Positions 1 to 12,800 of a stretch of DNA of 64,000 nt are shown here, piece by piece. Positions within the stretch are counted from its first letter, which is position 1. Every line of letters starts with the position of its first letter. The notes beneath the pieces are model-generated. The model saw only the letters and a program-made list of their open reading frames with translations. It was not told where the DNA came from and made no database searches. Both the position numbers and the translations under genes were made by a program. The stretch is from Brachyhypopomus gauderio (Eukaryota; Chordata; Actinopteri; Gymnotiformes; Hypopomidae): positions 7,231,414 to 7,295,413 of the forward strand of contig NC_135222.1 of NCBI RefSeq assembly GCF_052324685.1, given 5' to 3'.

Positions 1-919
1 AATCACTACCAGAAAATGTGTAACAGTTTCCCACTGGAATCAGAGCCTTGGAGAAGTAATGACACGGGTAAAACATCTTAACCATTTCTTTTCCAAATAA
101 CCATGGACATAAAAGGTTTACTTAAATACAGATGCAAAGTATTTGTTTAACTTGCATAGACAGATTTCATAAGGATTAAAATATGCAGCTGGAAAAAGAT
201 TATGACTTAAAGATCAACATATCCAGACAAACAAAAATGTACACATCTGATGCGGACATCAAATTAATATAAATAAAGCAGCCATTACAGAAAGCTGCAA
301 GATCATTATTTGTTGCAAACGAACCACTTTTAGGCAGCATTGTGGTTTACTTCATAATGGAAACTTCCAATTCTTCACAAATTGGATGTCTGACTGATCT
401 GACCCAGTATAACAGTAAGTGTTGTATTTGCTCTATAAACTTTCTGTTGATATTCACTTTACCTGCTGTGTGATTTTATAGTTAAAAAAGGTTGGAATAT
501 ACAAATAAGTGCAGACTAAAACATTAGTCAAATTTTAAAAGTTTAAAAGCTAATTTAAATAAAATATCAGAATTTGAATGAATTAAATCTGAAATGGGCT
601 GTGATGGAAATGTCCAAAACCAAAAAACACAAAGCAAAACTTGACATCACCTTGCCCGTGGTATTACGTGCTGCTCTCCCAAAACAGTTCTGCTAGGACA
701 TTAACATGGGAACAGCTCGTTCAATCACGTTCGTGCTAGTGTAATGAAGGGTATTGGTCTAATCAGTATGGATACACAGCTGGATGGAAAATATATATAC
801 TGACTCAGATGCAGGCTAACAATTCTCATAGCATATACTGTCACTTCCACCAGCACCTTTAAAATCTGCTTTGCCCAAAACACAAAAGCATGGAAAACAT
901 AAAAGTTCAATTCCATTTT

Positions 920-1648
920 TCATACCGTAGTTCCAAACACCACACCATCTAACTCTTGATCATCCATGTCGTCCTCGCTGAGCGAAAAGTCTTTGTGATT
1001 TGAAAGTCCACTGGGGCTGCAGTTGGACTCTCCATCAGTGAGAGATGCGTCTCCTGTGGGCCTGGTCGAGTCAATAACGGGACCCATGCGTTCTGCCTCA
1101 GCCATCTGAGCCAGCATGGTGTCTAATAACGGACGGCTTTTGCAGATGTTGTCCAGTAGATGACAACGGTGCTGCAGCTGGCCGATGAGAGAATCCTTCT
1201 CTTTGACCATGTGCTGCAGTTTCTGAATGGACTCCTCTGACTGACAAAGCTTTTCATGGAGGTAGGAAATCTCCCTTCAAAAAGAAAGACAGATGAAAAA
1301 TAGAACTAGGCTAGTTGGTTAAACGGGAGCACGTGAATTTGATGGGCAGGTTTAAATATACAGGTAAGCAGCTATACAAGATAAGTAAAGCATAGTGATC
1401 TCAGAACAGTAGGAAAGAAATCAATCAATCAATCTTATATTATATGATCCCTTTTACCTGTCCTTCTTTTCTGTTATATCTTGGGTTGCCGCCCTCAGTT
1501 GTTCATCTTTCCGTATTAAACTCTCCGCTTGCTCCCGTACGGTGTTTTCCGCCGCGTCCAGTTTGTGCTCCAGGTCCGCCACTCGCCCGTGCAGGGCGGC
1601 CAGGTGGGCGTTCGCCTCCCTGATCTGTACCGGCGACGGAGACGACAT
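920..1648 (-). CDS. vmac: vimentin-type intermediate filament-associated coiled-coil protein
   Basis: Two coding exons, 1458-1648 and 920-1274, joined in phase (AG|G, intron 183 bp, GT-AG), give 181 residues; human VMAC is about 169. The start is the ATG at 1646-1648, and the protein opens [20 protein letters not shown], matching the conserved VMAC N-terminus. Residues about 8-110 are a heptad-like, charged coiled coil, followed by a conserved block reading [16 protein letters not shown] and an acidic Ser/Asp-rich tail. The last residues are VVFGTTV, the family's diagnostic C-terminus. The family is described as a cytoplasmic coiled-coil protein that co-localises with vimentin; its mechanism is poorly known. 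The gene lies head to head with ndufa11, as in human, so the spacer may be a shared promoter. No clear poly(A) signal is visible downstream within the window. Confidence 0.92.
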
Positions 1649-2240
1649 GTCAAAGAACCTGCCGAGAGGTGGCGAGAGCGCTGGGGTCAGTCCATACACA
1701 CCCACCATCGGGTACCGGTCCTCGCCGAAGCGTGACCACACACGGGGCGACACTCGCTCCCTCCACGCAGTTTACTTACCTTCTCGGTCCGTCCCGACGG
1801 CGAGCGGAGTCACGTGAGCAGGGACGGCGCTGTTCTCCTACTGCACGTGCATTTACACGGCGGCTCGCGCGCGGCGGCTCGAGCGCGGCAGCCAGTCGGC
1901 TAGCTGAATTTTTAGCTAGCCTTTCCAGTTCAGAATTTACACAAGAGGCCAGCGACTCGTTAAATAACGCCTCGCCTGCCCTTTAACCACAGATACTGAC
2001 AGCCAAACGTCTGTCCTGAAATAAGCAACGAATTCCCCCGGCTGTATTCAGCGTCTCTAGTTCGGTTTTCCGTTCAGGTGTTGGGTTTGCTACAACTTCG
2101 CAACAAGAGAGCGACCTGTAGCTGCTTCGCCCCGGAAGTGAAACAAAAAAATAAATAAATCAAACCACCAATCAGCGCCGGACATGGATGGGCGTCATGA
2201 CCCGCAGTTGCACCCTCGCACACTTCTTTGAGTGTGCCTG
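1490..2240. promoter_or_regulatory. CpG-rich spacer between vmac and ndufa11, probable promoter region
   Basis: The base composition changes sharply from the AT-rich flank to a CpG-dense stretch that covers vmac exon 1 and the DNA upstream of it. It contains a CACGTG E-box at 1811-1816, a GCACGTGC at about 1843-1850, and a CCAATCAG box at 2168-2175. Divergent genes sharing a CpG island are a common vertebrate arrangement. The transcription start sites cannot be placed from sequence alone, and ndufa11 may have its own promoter nearer 2.75 kb. Confidence 0.6.
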
Positions 2241-2750
2241 ATTCAGTATGCAAGGCTGTACAGTGTCCCGTTTCTTTCATTTCAGCCCTAATAAGCACTT
2301 GATGCGTCCGCCAGTCTACATACAAATCACATATGTACTACATATACTAAATATCCCCGCACTATTTATGCATACTAGTAGGGGAGATAGGGAAACAGTT
2401 TTTACTAAAATGTTTTGAGCAGGTATTTGAGCAAGTTCAATCATCTTCATGCAAGTGTCCTGTACGTGTCTGCTACAAATTAACATGTAAGTTTTGTTTC
2501 GAGCACCGACCATTTCAGGACGATTTAGCCAACATTGGAGTGAGTGCGATCGTTACAATTTACAACATAGTTGTAAGACATAGTGTGCTTTAATTAAATT
2601 AGTTGGAGGAAGACTGGGACATTTTTTTTCTGTGATGAAGAAAAACTAGGATGCAACCAGATGCAACCTACTGATCTTAATTCCTCATGCAGGATGACGA
2701 AACTGCTGATTTTGTGGTACCCAATTTGAAAGTACCATGTTGGACTCATA

Positions 2751-2764
2751 CCGCTAGATGGCGG
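2751..2764 (+). promoter_or_regulatory. CTCF-like motif just upstream of ndufa11
   Basis: CCGCTAGATGGCGG fits the core CTCF consensus CCASYAGRKGGCRS at every position except the third (G for A). It lies 101 bp upstream of the ndufa11 ATG. The AGATGGCGG part also fits a YY1 site, so either factor is possible. Confidence 0.45.
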
Positions 2765-2864
2765 TGTGCCCTTGCTGCGAGTTAAGATTACACCAACAGA
2801 GAAGAAAAAGCGCGAGATTCACGCAGGTGTTCTCGCGAGAGCCGTGTGTGCCCTTGTATCCAAA

Positions 2865-5083
2865 ATGGGTTACTGGGATCTCGAAGAAGGCAAAGACTGT
2901 GTCGAAAAGACATGGATTACTACCAAGCTGGGCACTGCCATCGGTAAGGATGTGTTGGATATTTCTGTTGCAGTATGCAGTGTGTGTGTGCGAGCAAGCA
3001 TAGGATTATATGGGCGCTCTAGTCAGATATCTGACATGTACCTGCTAACGTACAGTTGGTATCTTACAGACGAGACTATGGCCACTGGTCATTACAGTCT
3101 AAAACCATAAACTGCAGTACAGAAACATTAAAACAACGATGTTTTGATACCTGCTAGCTGTCAGTATGGTATGCTATAGCTAGCATAGGACTTAGGTTAG
3201 CTAGAAAGCTGGCTACCTTACCTGGGTTACTGAACACTTAAAATGTTTACCAGGAAACCAGAGTACCTTATTCGCGGGCGTCTGAAAAGGCTCCTCATTT
3301 TTCTTGACATCCAGTCATCCTGGGTTTTCTTTATCCATTTCCCCTCTCTCATCTGAACCTTAAGATGTAATCTGTTTAATATTCTATCTGGCAGGCAAGG
3401 GGGCTGTTCAGTTCAGTGTATTGCTTGTCTTTAAAAAAAATTGCCTACCTTTGCCTTCAGATTGAGTTTCACTGTGAAATTCAGCTGAGTTGCGATCCAG
3501 TTGGTGCCGTCCGGCAAACACAAAGAAACAGGGTTGAAAATTTTGCCTCATCATGATCACTTTTATGAAACACTATACACACTCTCTTACTGCTCTATAT
3601 ATAGGCCTCTAGAAACCATGGACAATTAAATAGCAATGTAGTTCTTCAATTCCCCACAAAAATTTTAGATAATGGCTCTATGTAAAATGTGCAGTGACAT
3701 CCCAAAAACAGTTTATAAACAAACAACACCTATTTTAAATACCTTGCATATTCCATGGGTCAATATTAATCCAATAGTAACATGGAAGGGTGTAAAATCA
3801 TCAGCCCCACACTACCTCAACCTCTACCTGACACATTGTGTTTAGAGGCAACCCGCATGTGAATGATCTTATACTTAACCAGCCTTCATATGCCCAGTGG
3901 ATCCTTTCTACTCCTAGAACAATATAACAATCAGCCCATTTTCAAACCCACATTTTCTTTCCAATTTTTATGCACAATAATATAAGCAGTTTATCAGTCT
4001 AAGCAAACAGTTGCCTATAATAATAAATGTTGCTGTTTACCTTTACGTATTTCATGTCATTAATTAACCTATGTTCTGGGTGGGTGGGCATAATTCATGT
4101 CATTAATTAACCTATGTTCTGGGTGGGTGGGCATAATTCTTTGTCCTGGGTGCCTGTTGTTTTAATGTAATATTTGGCTCTCTTTAGGGCTTGTCGGCTC
4201 AGCTTATCATATTATGGCATACCAGCCTGAGACTGCAGTCGAAGCATTGGCCAGGGCGGCCAATGGCACAGTGACTATGGGTAATGTAGTCCACATCTCT
4301 TACTGTGTTTACTGTTTACTGCTGACTGCACAGCATATTAGAAGTCAAACTATAATATTTTAGCTTCTGGTGAAGACTGCAGCGAGATTGCACTTTTGAT
4401 TTCATTGTAAAATATGTTTAATTGAATTTGTATTTATTTAAGATGGAGTTTAATGGTAATAAATTCTACTTCAAGAAATTATATTTGCCAAATAGATAAC
4501 AATTTCCCGAATAGTGCAACTGAAGAGTTTTTATATTCCATCCTCAGATGATTATTGTGTCTGCATTATGTCTAAATCTCAAAGTTCCTCTTATTTGTAT
4601 TATTTAACTGTTTGACTTACAGTATCATAAAAGTATCTTTAAATGGTGCTGACGTATCCATAATAACCATTTAGCTGTAATGTTTCCAGCCTCTTTAGGG
4701 GCGATATTTGGAATGGCCACCTGCCTCAGTGCGTACACTAGAGATGCCCCTGATGATCCTACCAACTACTTCATTGGTGGATGTGCGTCGGGTGCCTATC
4801 TTGGAGCTCGCAGTGAGTACCAGCAGGCATTTAACAGTGCCAGCCCTAGATGTGTGCTGGAAGATGGGAGATCCGTGTGACCGATGTTTGCAGTGGCGTT
4901 TAGTTAGACAGACGGAGGTCGAAGTGTCGATCTTGTAGGGCGACTCTCTGATCCGCTTCTTTCTTTACAGCTCGCAGCGCCGCGACCGGCACGACGGCGT
5001 GTATTGGTTTGGGAACGCTGGCTATGCTTGTGAAGGTCGGCAAGATGGAGGGATGGAGGATATCTGGCCCACCGAAGCTGTAA
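2865..5083 (+). CDS. ndufa11: NADH dehydrogenase (ubiquinone) 1 alpha subcomplex subunit 11
   Basis: Four coding exons (2865-2943, 4188-4280, 4690-4812, 4971-5083) with GT-AG introns sum to 408 nt, giving 135 residues; human NDUFA11 has 141. The protein opens [17 protein letters not shown], which aligns with the human YWDIPDGTDC segment. Exon 3 carries [18 protein letters not shown] and [15 protein letters not shown], matching the family's second membrane region. The C-terminus [10 protein letters not shown] matches human LVKMGRLEGW. It is a Tim17-like four-helix accessory subunit of complex I in the inner mitochondrial membrane, needed for assembly of the membrane arm. An in-frame ATG exists at 2766 but overlaps the CTCF/YY1-like site, and the 2865 start fits the family better. 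AATAAA follows at 5131-5136. Confidence 0.95.
4051..4136. repeat. perfect 43-bp tandem duplication in ndufa11 intron 1
   Basis: Two identical 43-bp copies lie back to back, 4051-4093 and 4094-4136, each beginning TTCATGTCATTAATTAACCT and ending GGTGGGCATAA. The absence of any mismatch implies a recent duplication or an assembly artefact. It ends about 50 bp before the exon 2 acceptor and does not touch the coding sequence. Confidence 0.9.
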
Positions 5084-5130
5084 ACCCAGGGTCCGCCTGT
5101 TATTACTTTGTTGATAATGTATATTGCTTA

Positions 5131-5136
5131 AATAAA
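5131..5136 (+). other. poly(A) signal of ndufa11
   Basis: AATAAA lies 48 bp after the ndufa11 stop codon, in the expected orientation. Confidence 0.75.
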
Positions 5137-8100
5137 TCTGTTTGAAGAAAGCGATCTTGAACAGAGTTTCGTGCTTGAGTAATATTGTTTTTGGTCACGC
5201 TTGATTCGAGTATTTAAGTGAAGATAAGTGAAAACAATATTTTATACTTTGTAAACTAATACAAAATGTATTTGGTTAGCTAATACAGTTTTTTGTGGGA
5301 GACGGATCAAGAGTGGCCACAACAGTGAAATGGCTTTTTGCCTATTTAATAGTATAGATTTCAGTCTGGTGTTTTTATTGGTCCAGTAGTGTCTGTGGCA
5401 TGGCCAGTACTTTTTAAGAGGACATGTTGTTTTTGGTGATGGCCACAAGAGGGAGATGTTGACCAGCAGAGCATCTTGTGTACAAAACAAGATGCATAAA
5501 AAATCATCAATTTGTTAACGAAAACATTTTTCACATTTAATTATTTGTGCCGACCTTTGAATCTGAGGTGCACACCAATCTTTGATTGTCGCAAGTCTAT
5601 ATTTTGTGAGTTTGTCCACTGTCATTGTTCACATTTTGTGAGTTTGTCCAATTTCACTTATTGATATCTCTATTTGTATTTATTTAGGCATAGCTATATA
5701 TTTATATATAGCTATCTATATTATTTTTATATAGACTAGCATGAAAATAAATGAGATTATTTATATATAGTTTTTTTTCTTTTTTTATTAACACAATGAG
5801 CTAGTTCACATCAGGGTGGTCTGCTGTGTTAAGTGGCTCATGGGCAAAATCACAGTTTGGAATGCTCCACAGTCCTGGAAGAGCTCTCTTCAGATCTTAC
5901 GTTTGTGTGTGGTTTCCTGCAGAGCCTGGACTCTAATATCAGCAGGACAGCGGCGTTTCTAATGTGTTCTCTTTTTTACTGCACTGCATCGCATTTACTA
6001 CACCATATTTGCAGACAGTTACCACATATTTTACAGTGAAACATTTAAAACTAAACATACGCATGAAACAGCTGCTAGCTAGTTTATGTTGTTTCACCAG
6101 TTGAAAAGGGAGAGTGGCTTTTACTTTGGCAAATCTAGAAATCAAAATGATATAAATTGGCCTTAAAGTTACATTCTAGTAAATAGGTAGTGTTAAGTGA
6201 TCTGGACCATGAAATCTAGAATATATCTGGAACACATCTGAGAATCTCATCAGGCCTTTAAGAGCTGTATTTAGCAGTATTCAGGATGGCTCTAAATGGC
6301 CCTTTTCAGTCTAAACTCTGACTTCCTTGATGAGCATTCATTCATTTACAAGTATTCCATCTTGAAGTGCACATGAAACGCGATGAACAGTTATCTGAAA
6401 TGTTGAGAGCTTGTTCTAAGGCACTGGAATTTATATGTGATTGAGTTTATGGTTAAAATTTGATATTAGCCTGTTCTTCATTGTTCAGTCATGTCCAACT
6501 GCACCAAGATTGTGATACATTTTCCTTGCGGTATCTAAATTCAGCCCATTCCTGTCTTGCAAAAAAGAGAGAGGCCAACGTGTTGGCATCAGTTTAACCA
6601 GCTGACATTCATATAATACAGCAACCGCGTAGTTTGACTCCTGTCTTCTCCCATTCTAACGAGTGTGCAGGATTAAAGAGGCTGATTTGGCCTTTCTCCC
6701 GACCTTCCAGTTGCTATTGATTACCTCTAGCGTGATTTTCTTGCACAAAGTCCTAGTAGTAGCCACGGAGCAAGTCACTTTCATCATAATCACTGGTGTC
6801 ATTAGTAAAATAAGTCATGCTAATGTGTTATTAGTCTACTAGCCAGAATTCCTACCAGGCTTGATTAACAGATGGGTCCGTGTGTATATAATGTAAAGCC
6901 TGCTGTCTGTTCTTGGCATCCCTTGCATTCTTATTGGCCAGAAATGGTTGAAGAATGGCAACCTCAGCCTGATAAAACAAACCTTTTAATCTAGGGAAAC
7001 CCTACATCTCTGTGGAAGCCTAAACGAAGTTAGCATCGACCCAGGTCATGTGTCACTACGACTTGACACAGACATCCTTCTTCTTTGTCAGAAGACCGCC
7101 TCTGCAGTTTTCACTGTTGCTAATTGTGGGGCAGTAAAACGTGCAGAGGGCAAGTGTAAAACCGACTGCTCTTCTCATAAGCCACTGTGTCACAGAGAGT
7201 CTGTGGTGGATGTACCATTAGTTTTTTGGTTGCCATCTGCAATGCAGTGGATGATCGGATTCTATGAATATCTTTGATATCGGTTGTCTGCCTTCAAGAC
7301 AGCTGTTAGGTGTTCAGCTGTTGGGTGTCTGTGATTTTTTCTAAGACGTCTTATTTATATATTACAACGCCAAATTTTTGTTGGATTACATGGCATGTTT
7401 TATTGTCATTTAGATTAGCATGCCCTCTACTAAAATGCTGCATTGATGGCCTGAATGTAGCTAGTCAAAGGATGTTAAAAATATATATTTTTATTATTAA
7501 ACTGAACTCTGAACACACTGTTAAATCTCACTTATAGCTCACATATAATAAGGTCAAAAGCTTAAATAAAGCCTTTCATCAAGGCTTGAATTAATTCACA
7601 TCCCAACTGAGAAAATCCCAGTCCTCCCACTGAATAATTTACACGGTGCTGAGTCTATGGAATCCTATACACTCAAGCCAAAGTTCTCACATTTGTCTGC
7701 TTACACATACACACTAATGAGTCATACACACATCCATACCATCACACACACAACAAGTACACCAGATGACAAAGTCAGCAAAAACATAGGGCCTGCGTGT
7801 TTGATAATGTGGTTTTGAAAGCCTTCTCTTTGTAGACAAGATGGTGTTTTGTAGATATGTAAAACTCATTATGCAAAGTCTCCCCTCTCAGACCTGCAGC
7901 TCCTCATCTGTCCTCTGAGGAGACGACTTTAGGTCTCCTGCACTTTAGGTCTTTCTCTGTGTCCTCAGTCAGTATGAGAGCCTTTTAAGAGAAGAGAGTT
8001 TAATGCCAGACAATTTGGTTTAAATCAAACATGTTAAAGAAAAGATACAAGATTGAAAATACATCCAAAGTAATATTACGTTTTGCTTACTGTGAGGAAA

Positions 8101-9191
8101 TTCAGCAGGGAAAGTCTTGGATAGCATTCCCAGAACTGCTTTTCACTTATAGTCCTAATATAATCATTGGCTGTGAATCTGGCATCTTTTAAAGGTTCTT
8201 GCTTTGAAGATGCCAAAATGAGACTCGTTGCATAAGTAAACATTAGGCTACTATGAATGTTGCAACAAAACATAAATCACTGCATATTTGTCAACTATCA
8301 ACAGAGTGAATGTGGTAAAAATTGTTCCTAATTGTAGCAGATGTTCAATTTCAGTTTATCTTCACCATCCACAGTATTTACATAATTTCAACATTTTCTG
8401 TCCTAAAGAGGTTTCCTAAAGATTAATATAGTCTGAGCAGATGTATGATTTTGAGAAGCATTTCTAAAGCTAATTTGGCTTCTGTGACGACTGCCTTCTG
8501 ACAGATTTATGCTCAAGGATTATACTGTATGACCATGTATTACCTGTTTTCTTTAATAGAAGAGAGGGGAATATTCTCTAATGATTTCTATAATCCCCTC
8601 CAGCTGTGTTCTTTTCTTTCTTTTATTCTTTTCTTCAGTTGTTCAATGTGATAAAATGTACCTTATATTTCACGGAGGCAGGTTCTGTCATTTCGAGAGA
8701 AAATTACAGTGCATTCAGTAGATAAACTGCATGGACTATAATGTAAATCAATGTTAGAGGACATATCTTTAAACTAAAAAAATATTCAAATGCAATTACT
8801 CACCTGGCAGTAAACTTGTTTTTCATAAAGAAAAACAACACTGACCAAAAAAATCTAGTAAAAAATATGAGGGTGAAGGCAAGACCATGGGTTTAATACA
8901 GTGCTGCATGAAACATTCCTCGATACTTAAGGAATCTTCAGATTAGCATAACGGATAACACAAAAGTTTGTAAGTTTGTAAAGGTTTATAAGATAATTTG
9001 TCATGCAAAGATCAAATCAAAATTTGATTCAAAAATTGAAGAAGGAACCATTACATTTGATAGCACTTTGGTGCAGTTCATTATTGAACATTTGTAAAGG
9101 ACCCTCGGCTTTCAAGTGACTGCACAGTGCTGTCTGAAGCCTGACTTGCTCTTGTTAAGTAGTTGTTTTTCCTTTATTATTAGTGCTTGTT

Positions 9192-9250
9192 TTACATTTC
9201 CATTATGTTTAGGGCAGACATTCTTATCCAGAGCAAATTACAAAGTGCTT
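9192..9250. repeat. degenerate tail of a dispersed fish repeat
   Basis: The phrase CAGACATTCTTATCCAGAGC and its flanks resemble the conserved 3' part of a SINE/LINE-type repeat widespread in otophysan fishes (usual form GCAGACGCTCTTATCCAGAG). The body of the element is not recognisable. Confidence 0.4.
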
Positions 9251-9537
9251 TGCCATCATTCACAGCATCTTAGACTAGTCAGTAGACAAGTTAGAATTCA
9301 AGATGCCCTCGAACCCTTGATACTACTAAGCTATGGGAATAAATGCCAATACCTAGAATTGTCAATAAACATATGATCAATATCTACAGGAACTACAGGA
9401 AATAAAAACCAATGCCTATGAGCAATGCATGATATAGGTATGTATGATATAGGTACTATATCATACAATGTGTACAAGGACTACAAGTGCTGTCTGTGGT
9501 GTTAGTGGTCATTTAAGTACTCAACAAGTACTTAAAT

Positions 9538-9890
9538 GAGTGTTCGGTCTACGTTTGAAGACCACAAGAAACTCCGCAGTCCCAACAGCCAGTGGAACAT
9601 CGTTCCATTACCTCAGAGTCAGGACAGAGAACAGTCTTGAGGTTTGTCTTCCGCGTGACTTTAAACATGGCATTTCAAGACGAGCCCTACCTGAGATTCG
9701 GAGTGCTCGAGGTTCCGAATTGGGCTTTGACCATGGTCACCATGTAAGGAGGGGCTGCTCCATTTTTGGCTTTGTAGGTAAGCATCAAGTTTTTAAATCC
9801 GATACGTGCAGCTACTGGAAGCCATTGAAAAGGACACAGCAGTGGAGTGACACGTGTGAACTTAGGGAGATTGAAGATGGACAAAAGGAC
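9538..9890 (-). mobile_element. LINE (L2/CR1-like) fragment, 3' end of reverse-transcriptase ORF, decayed
   Basis: On the minus strand one frame reads FQWLPVAARIGFKNLMLTYK followed by AKNGAAPPYM, and another frame reads WNDVPLAVGTAEFLVVFKRR. These match the conserved C-terminal end of L2/CR1-type LINE ORF2 proteins (LHWLPV..RI.FK.L...YKA and LWN.LP...R...S...FK..LKTHLF). Frameshifts and stops separate the pieces, so the copy is dead. It is more diverged than the LINE at 41-44 kb and appears to be a different, older family. Confidence 0.7.
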
Positions 9891-12800
9891 AAATGATTAA
9901 AATTTTATACATGCTGTGGAATATTTAATTTGTGATTTGTCATTCAAGGTTTTGGTTTCCACTAACTGGAAAGTTTTGCTTTTTCCATCTTGAATTTTGG
10001 GACGCTGTTGGGATATGTGCTGAAGAACCACTTCACCCTCTTGTATGTTTTGTTCCTTTAGTTAATTTCTCCAGCATTATTCATCCATGCCAGGGTCACT
10101 GTCTTAGCACTAGACCCAACACAAGTGACTGGAAACATGGCCCACAGATGTAAGGCCTTCATTTTCCAGCCATGCCCAGCTGCACACCCTTCTCATGGCT
10201 GTTTATGTTCACCGTGATTTGAGGGCAAGGTTGATTCACAACCCCTCACCTGATCTTCACTCTTTGGCGAGAAACCAATCAGATTTTCCATACAGAACAG
10301 TCTGTGCTCATACAGTCTCTTGACCATAATAATGAATGTATAAACTGAAAAGGGTATCGAGTGACTTGAAAAGCTAAAGAGCAGAACTCCGCATGCTTCA
10401 TTTACATCTCTTCACTGCCTCTTGCCTGAGAGTGAACGTCTGGACTGGTGCTTTAGTCTGTCACCGCGATGTCTCATTAGCAAGAGGTGCGTAAAGCCGT
10501 TAGCAGAAGACACTGTGCCAGGACAGACATCATGCCGCAGGGGTTTACATTTGGGTTCCACTAGCAGACCACACAGAAACTTTCATAGCACTCTAGTGAG
10601 GCGAAGTTAGATTCTTCTTAGCACACTCTTAAAAAGGAGCCAAAGTCAAAGTTTGAAAAACAAATGCTGTTTTTCTTCCACGAGTGATTTGAAGAGTTTA
10701 GCTAACTTTTTAATCTTATAAAAGCAGGCAGTATTATTCCTCTATGCCGAGTTTTATGAAGACCAAACATATGTACAGGTTATTTAATGTGAAGCTGACA
10801 ATTATGACACAATTATGACAATTATGACATAATCAGTTGAAAATGTACTTTCAATGACATTATGATGAAAAAAACTCTTCCCTGTTGATCCACAAATCCT
10901 TATGGAAACCAAACAAATATGTTGGTTATCTGTGGAAATTAGATGGATGACAAAGGTCTTTACTTGTTTGGCCAAAGAATAATGATTCTTTGGCTAACCA
11001 AGAAAGAATCACATTTAAGTGACATCTGTGAAAGTGAAAATGTATAAGGCTAAACATAAGAATAAAGCTTCAATCTGTTTATTTTTTGAGCGCTGTATTC
11101 TGACTAAAACTGCTAAGTGAATGAACACTCAGAAACAAAAGAAAGAAGAAAGCTCAGCATGATAGGACACAAATCAAGAAACAAGGTGACTCACGGGCAA
11201 GCAGTGTTAATGCTGTAGGACACTAACATGCACTGGCTTGAATATATGCGGGTGGGGCAGACGGGGCAGCAGCGGTCTACAGGTGGCAGTACTCGGGAGA
11301 TCTGAGGTGTGAGGGACACGATAGAGAGATGGGAACCGTGACATAGAATTAATATCATGTTTTATTCTCATCACCAAGCAAGGGAACTTTTAATTTTAAG
11401 CACAACTAAAAACACCAACTCAATTTACTTTGGCTTCTCCTTAGATTTCACTGTTTTATTGTAATTTACTGTAATGAGAAAAATTCTGCATCATAAAATT
11501 TTTTTTATTAAAATTAATTAAAATATTAATTGTTGTTAATGTGAATATTAAATTAAAGGACAGGATAATTATAGGCACTATAAAGACGCAGTAGGACAAT
11601 CCAAATACTTTACAAATACAGAGAATTACTATAATTAATTTACTAGTTTACTATAGATTTAGGGAGCATACTAAAATTAACCTTTCCTCATCTACTGGGC
11701 TCAAAAGTGTGGTTCATTGGGGGGGGTTAGTAAGAGTGAAGTGCAGTAGTAAACCCCCCTACCCCCACCCCCTTCCTCCCTATCTCTCTTCCTCAACCGC
11801 CTCTCTGCTTCAGGGCTTCAGCATTAAGCCAGAAGGAGATGCATCTCATTTCTGCAGAACAGTCTGTTTGCTGCACAGGACCCCGGTCTGGTGGCTGGGG
11901 ACAGGAATGACTGCAGGCGATTGTCACAATAGTGTTTAGTGTGCTGGGAGACAAGTGACAGATGCAACTCTGCTAATCCCCTGAGCAGACAGAATCACAG
12001 GAGAAGGTAACATTCTGCTTCTAGAAGACAAGACACACTGTCTCTGCACTTGCTTGTGTAATCACTCGCAAAGCTGGGATCATGCACCTGAAGACATGAC
12101 TGTAATGAACTCTTTCAAGAAGTGCTGCAGAGCTCGGGCTCGTTCTGTGCCTTAAGACGATTATGCCGAGAAAGGAGCGCGTTGAGCTTTACAAGAAGGT
12201 TATTTCCTCGCACTCGGGATTTTACATGTTACATGTTTTGCATGAGTTGGAGAGAAGAAGTCTGCTGCTATCAGCTGTTCCTCACTTTAGTGAATCACTG
12301 CAGAGGAATTTTGCAGAATAAACAACTTTCGCAAGCCATTTGCCACATTGCTATCACCCTCGGGACACGGGCAGACTGGTGAGAAATAGCTAATTATATG
12401 TGTAACATATTTAAGACTGTTCTAAAGCTTCTTAAAATCATTTTTGTGTTTAAAATTGTCACATATTTACACAATTTTAGTGACTTCTGAAGCATGAAAT
12501 ATTGCTACTACTTCTGAACTTTTTTTTTATGCACACATTCTGAAATTCATCCATCTGACTGAAAGATCTTTTGTTAACCTATGGAAGACACTTTTGAATC
12601 AAACACCTGGATGCACAGTCTTCCCTGGCATCAAAATGGGTACTTTGGAGTTTTTTCTTCATAGTCGAAGCCCCTGGATGACTGATGACCCTCTGAGTGG
12701 TAGAGAACGCTGCACTTTTGGCAGCTAGCTCTCAACCGTCCCGCTGTGGAGACGGCTGGATGCAACCTGGAGTGAGAGGGAGAAACAGGGAGACGTGCCG

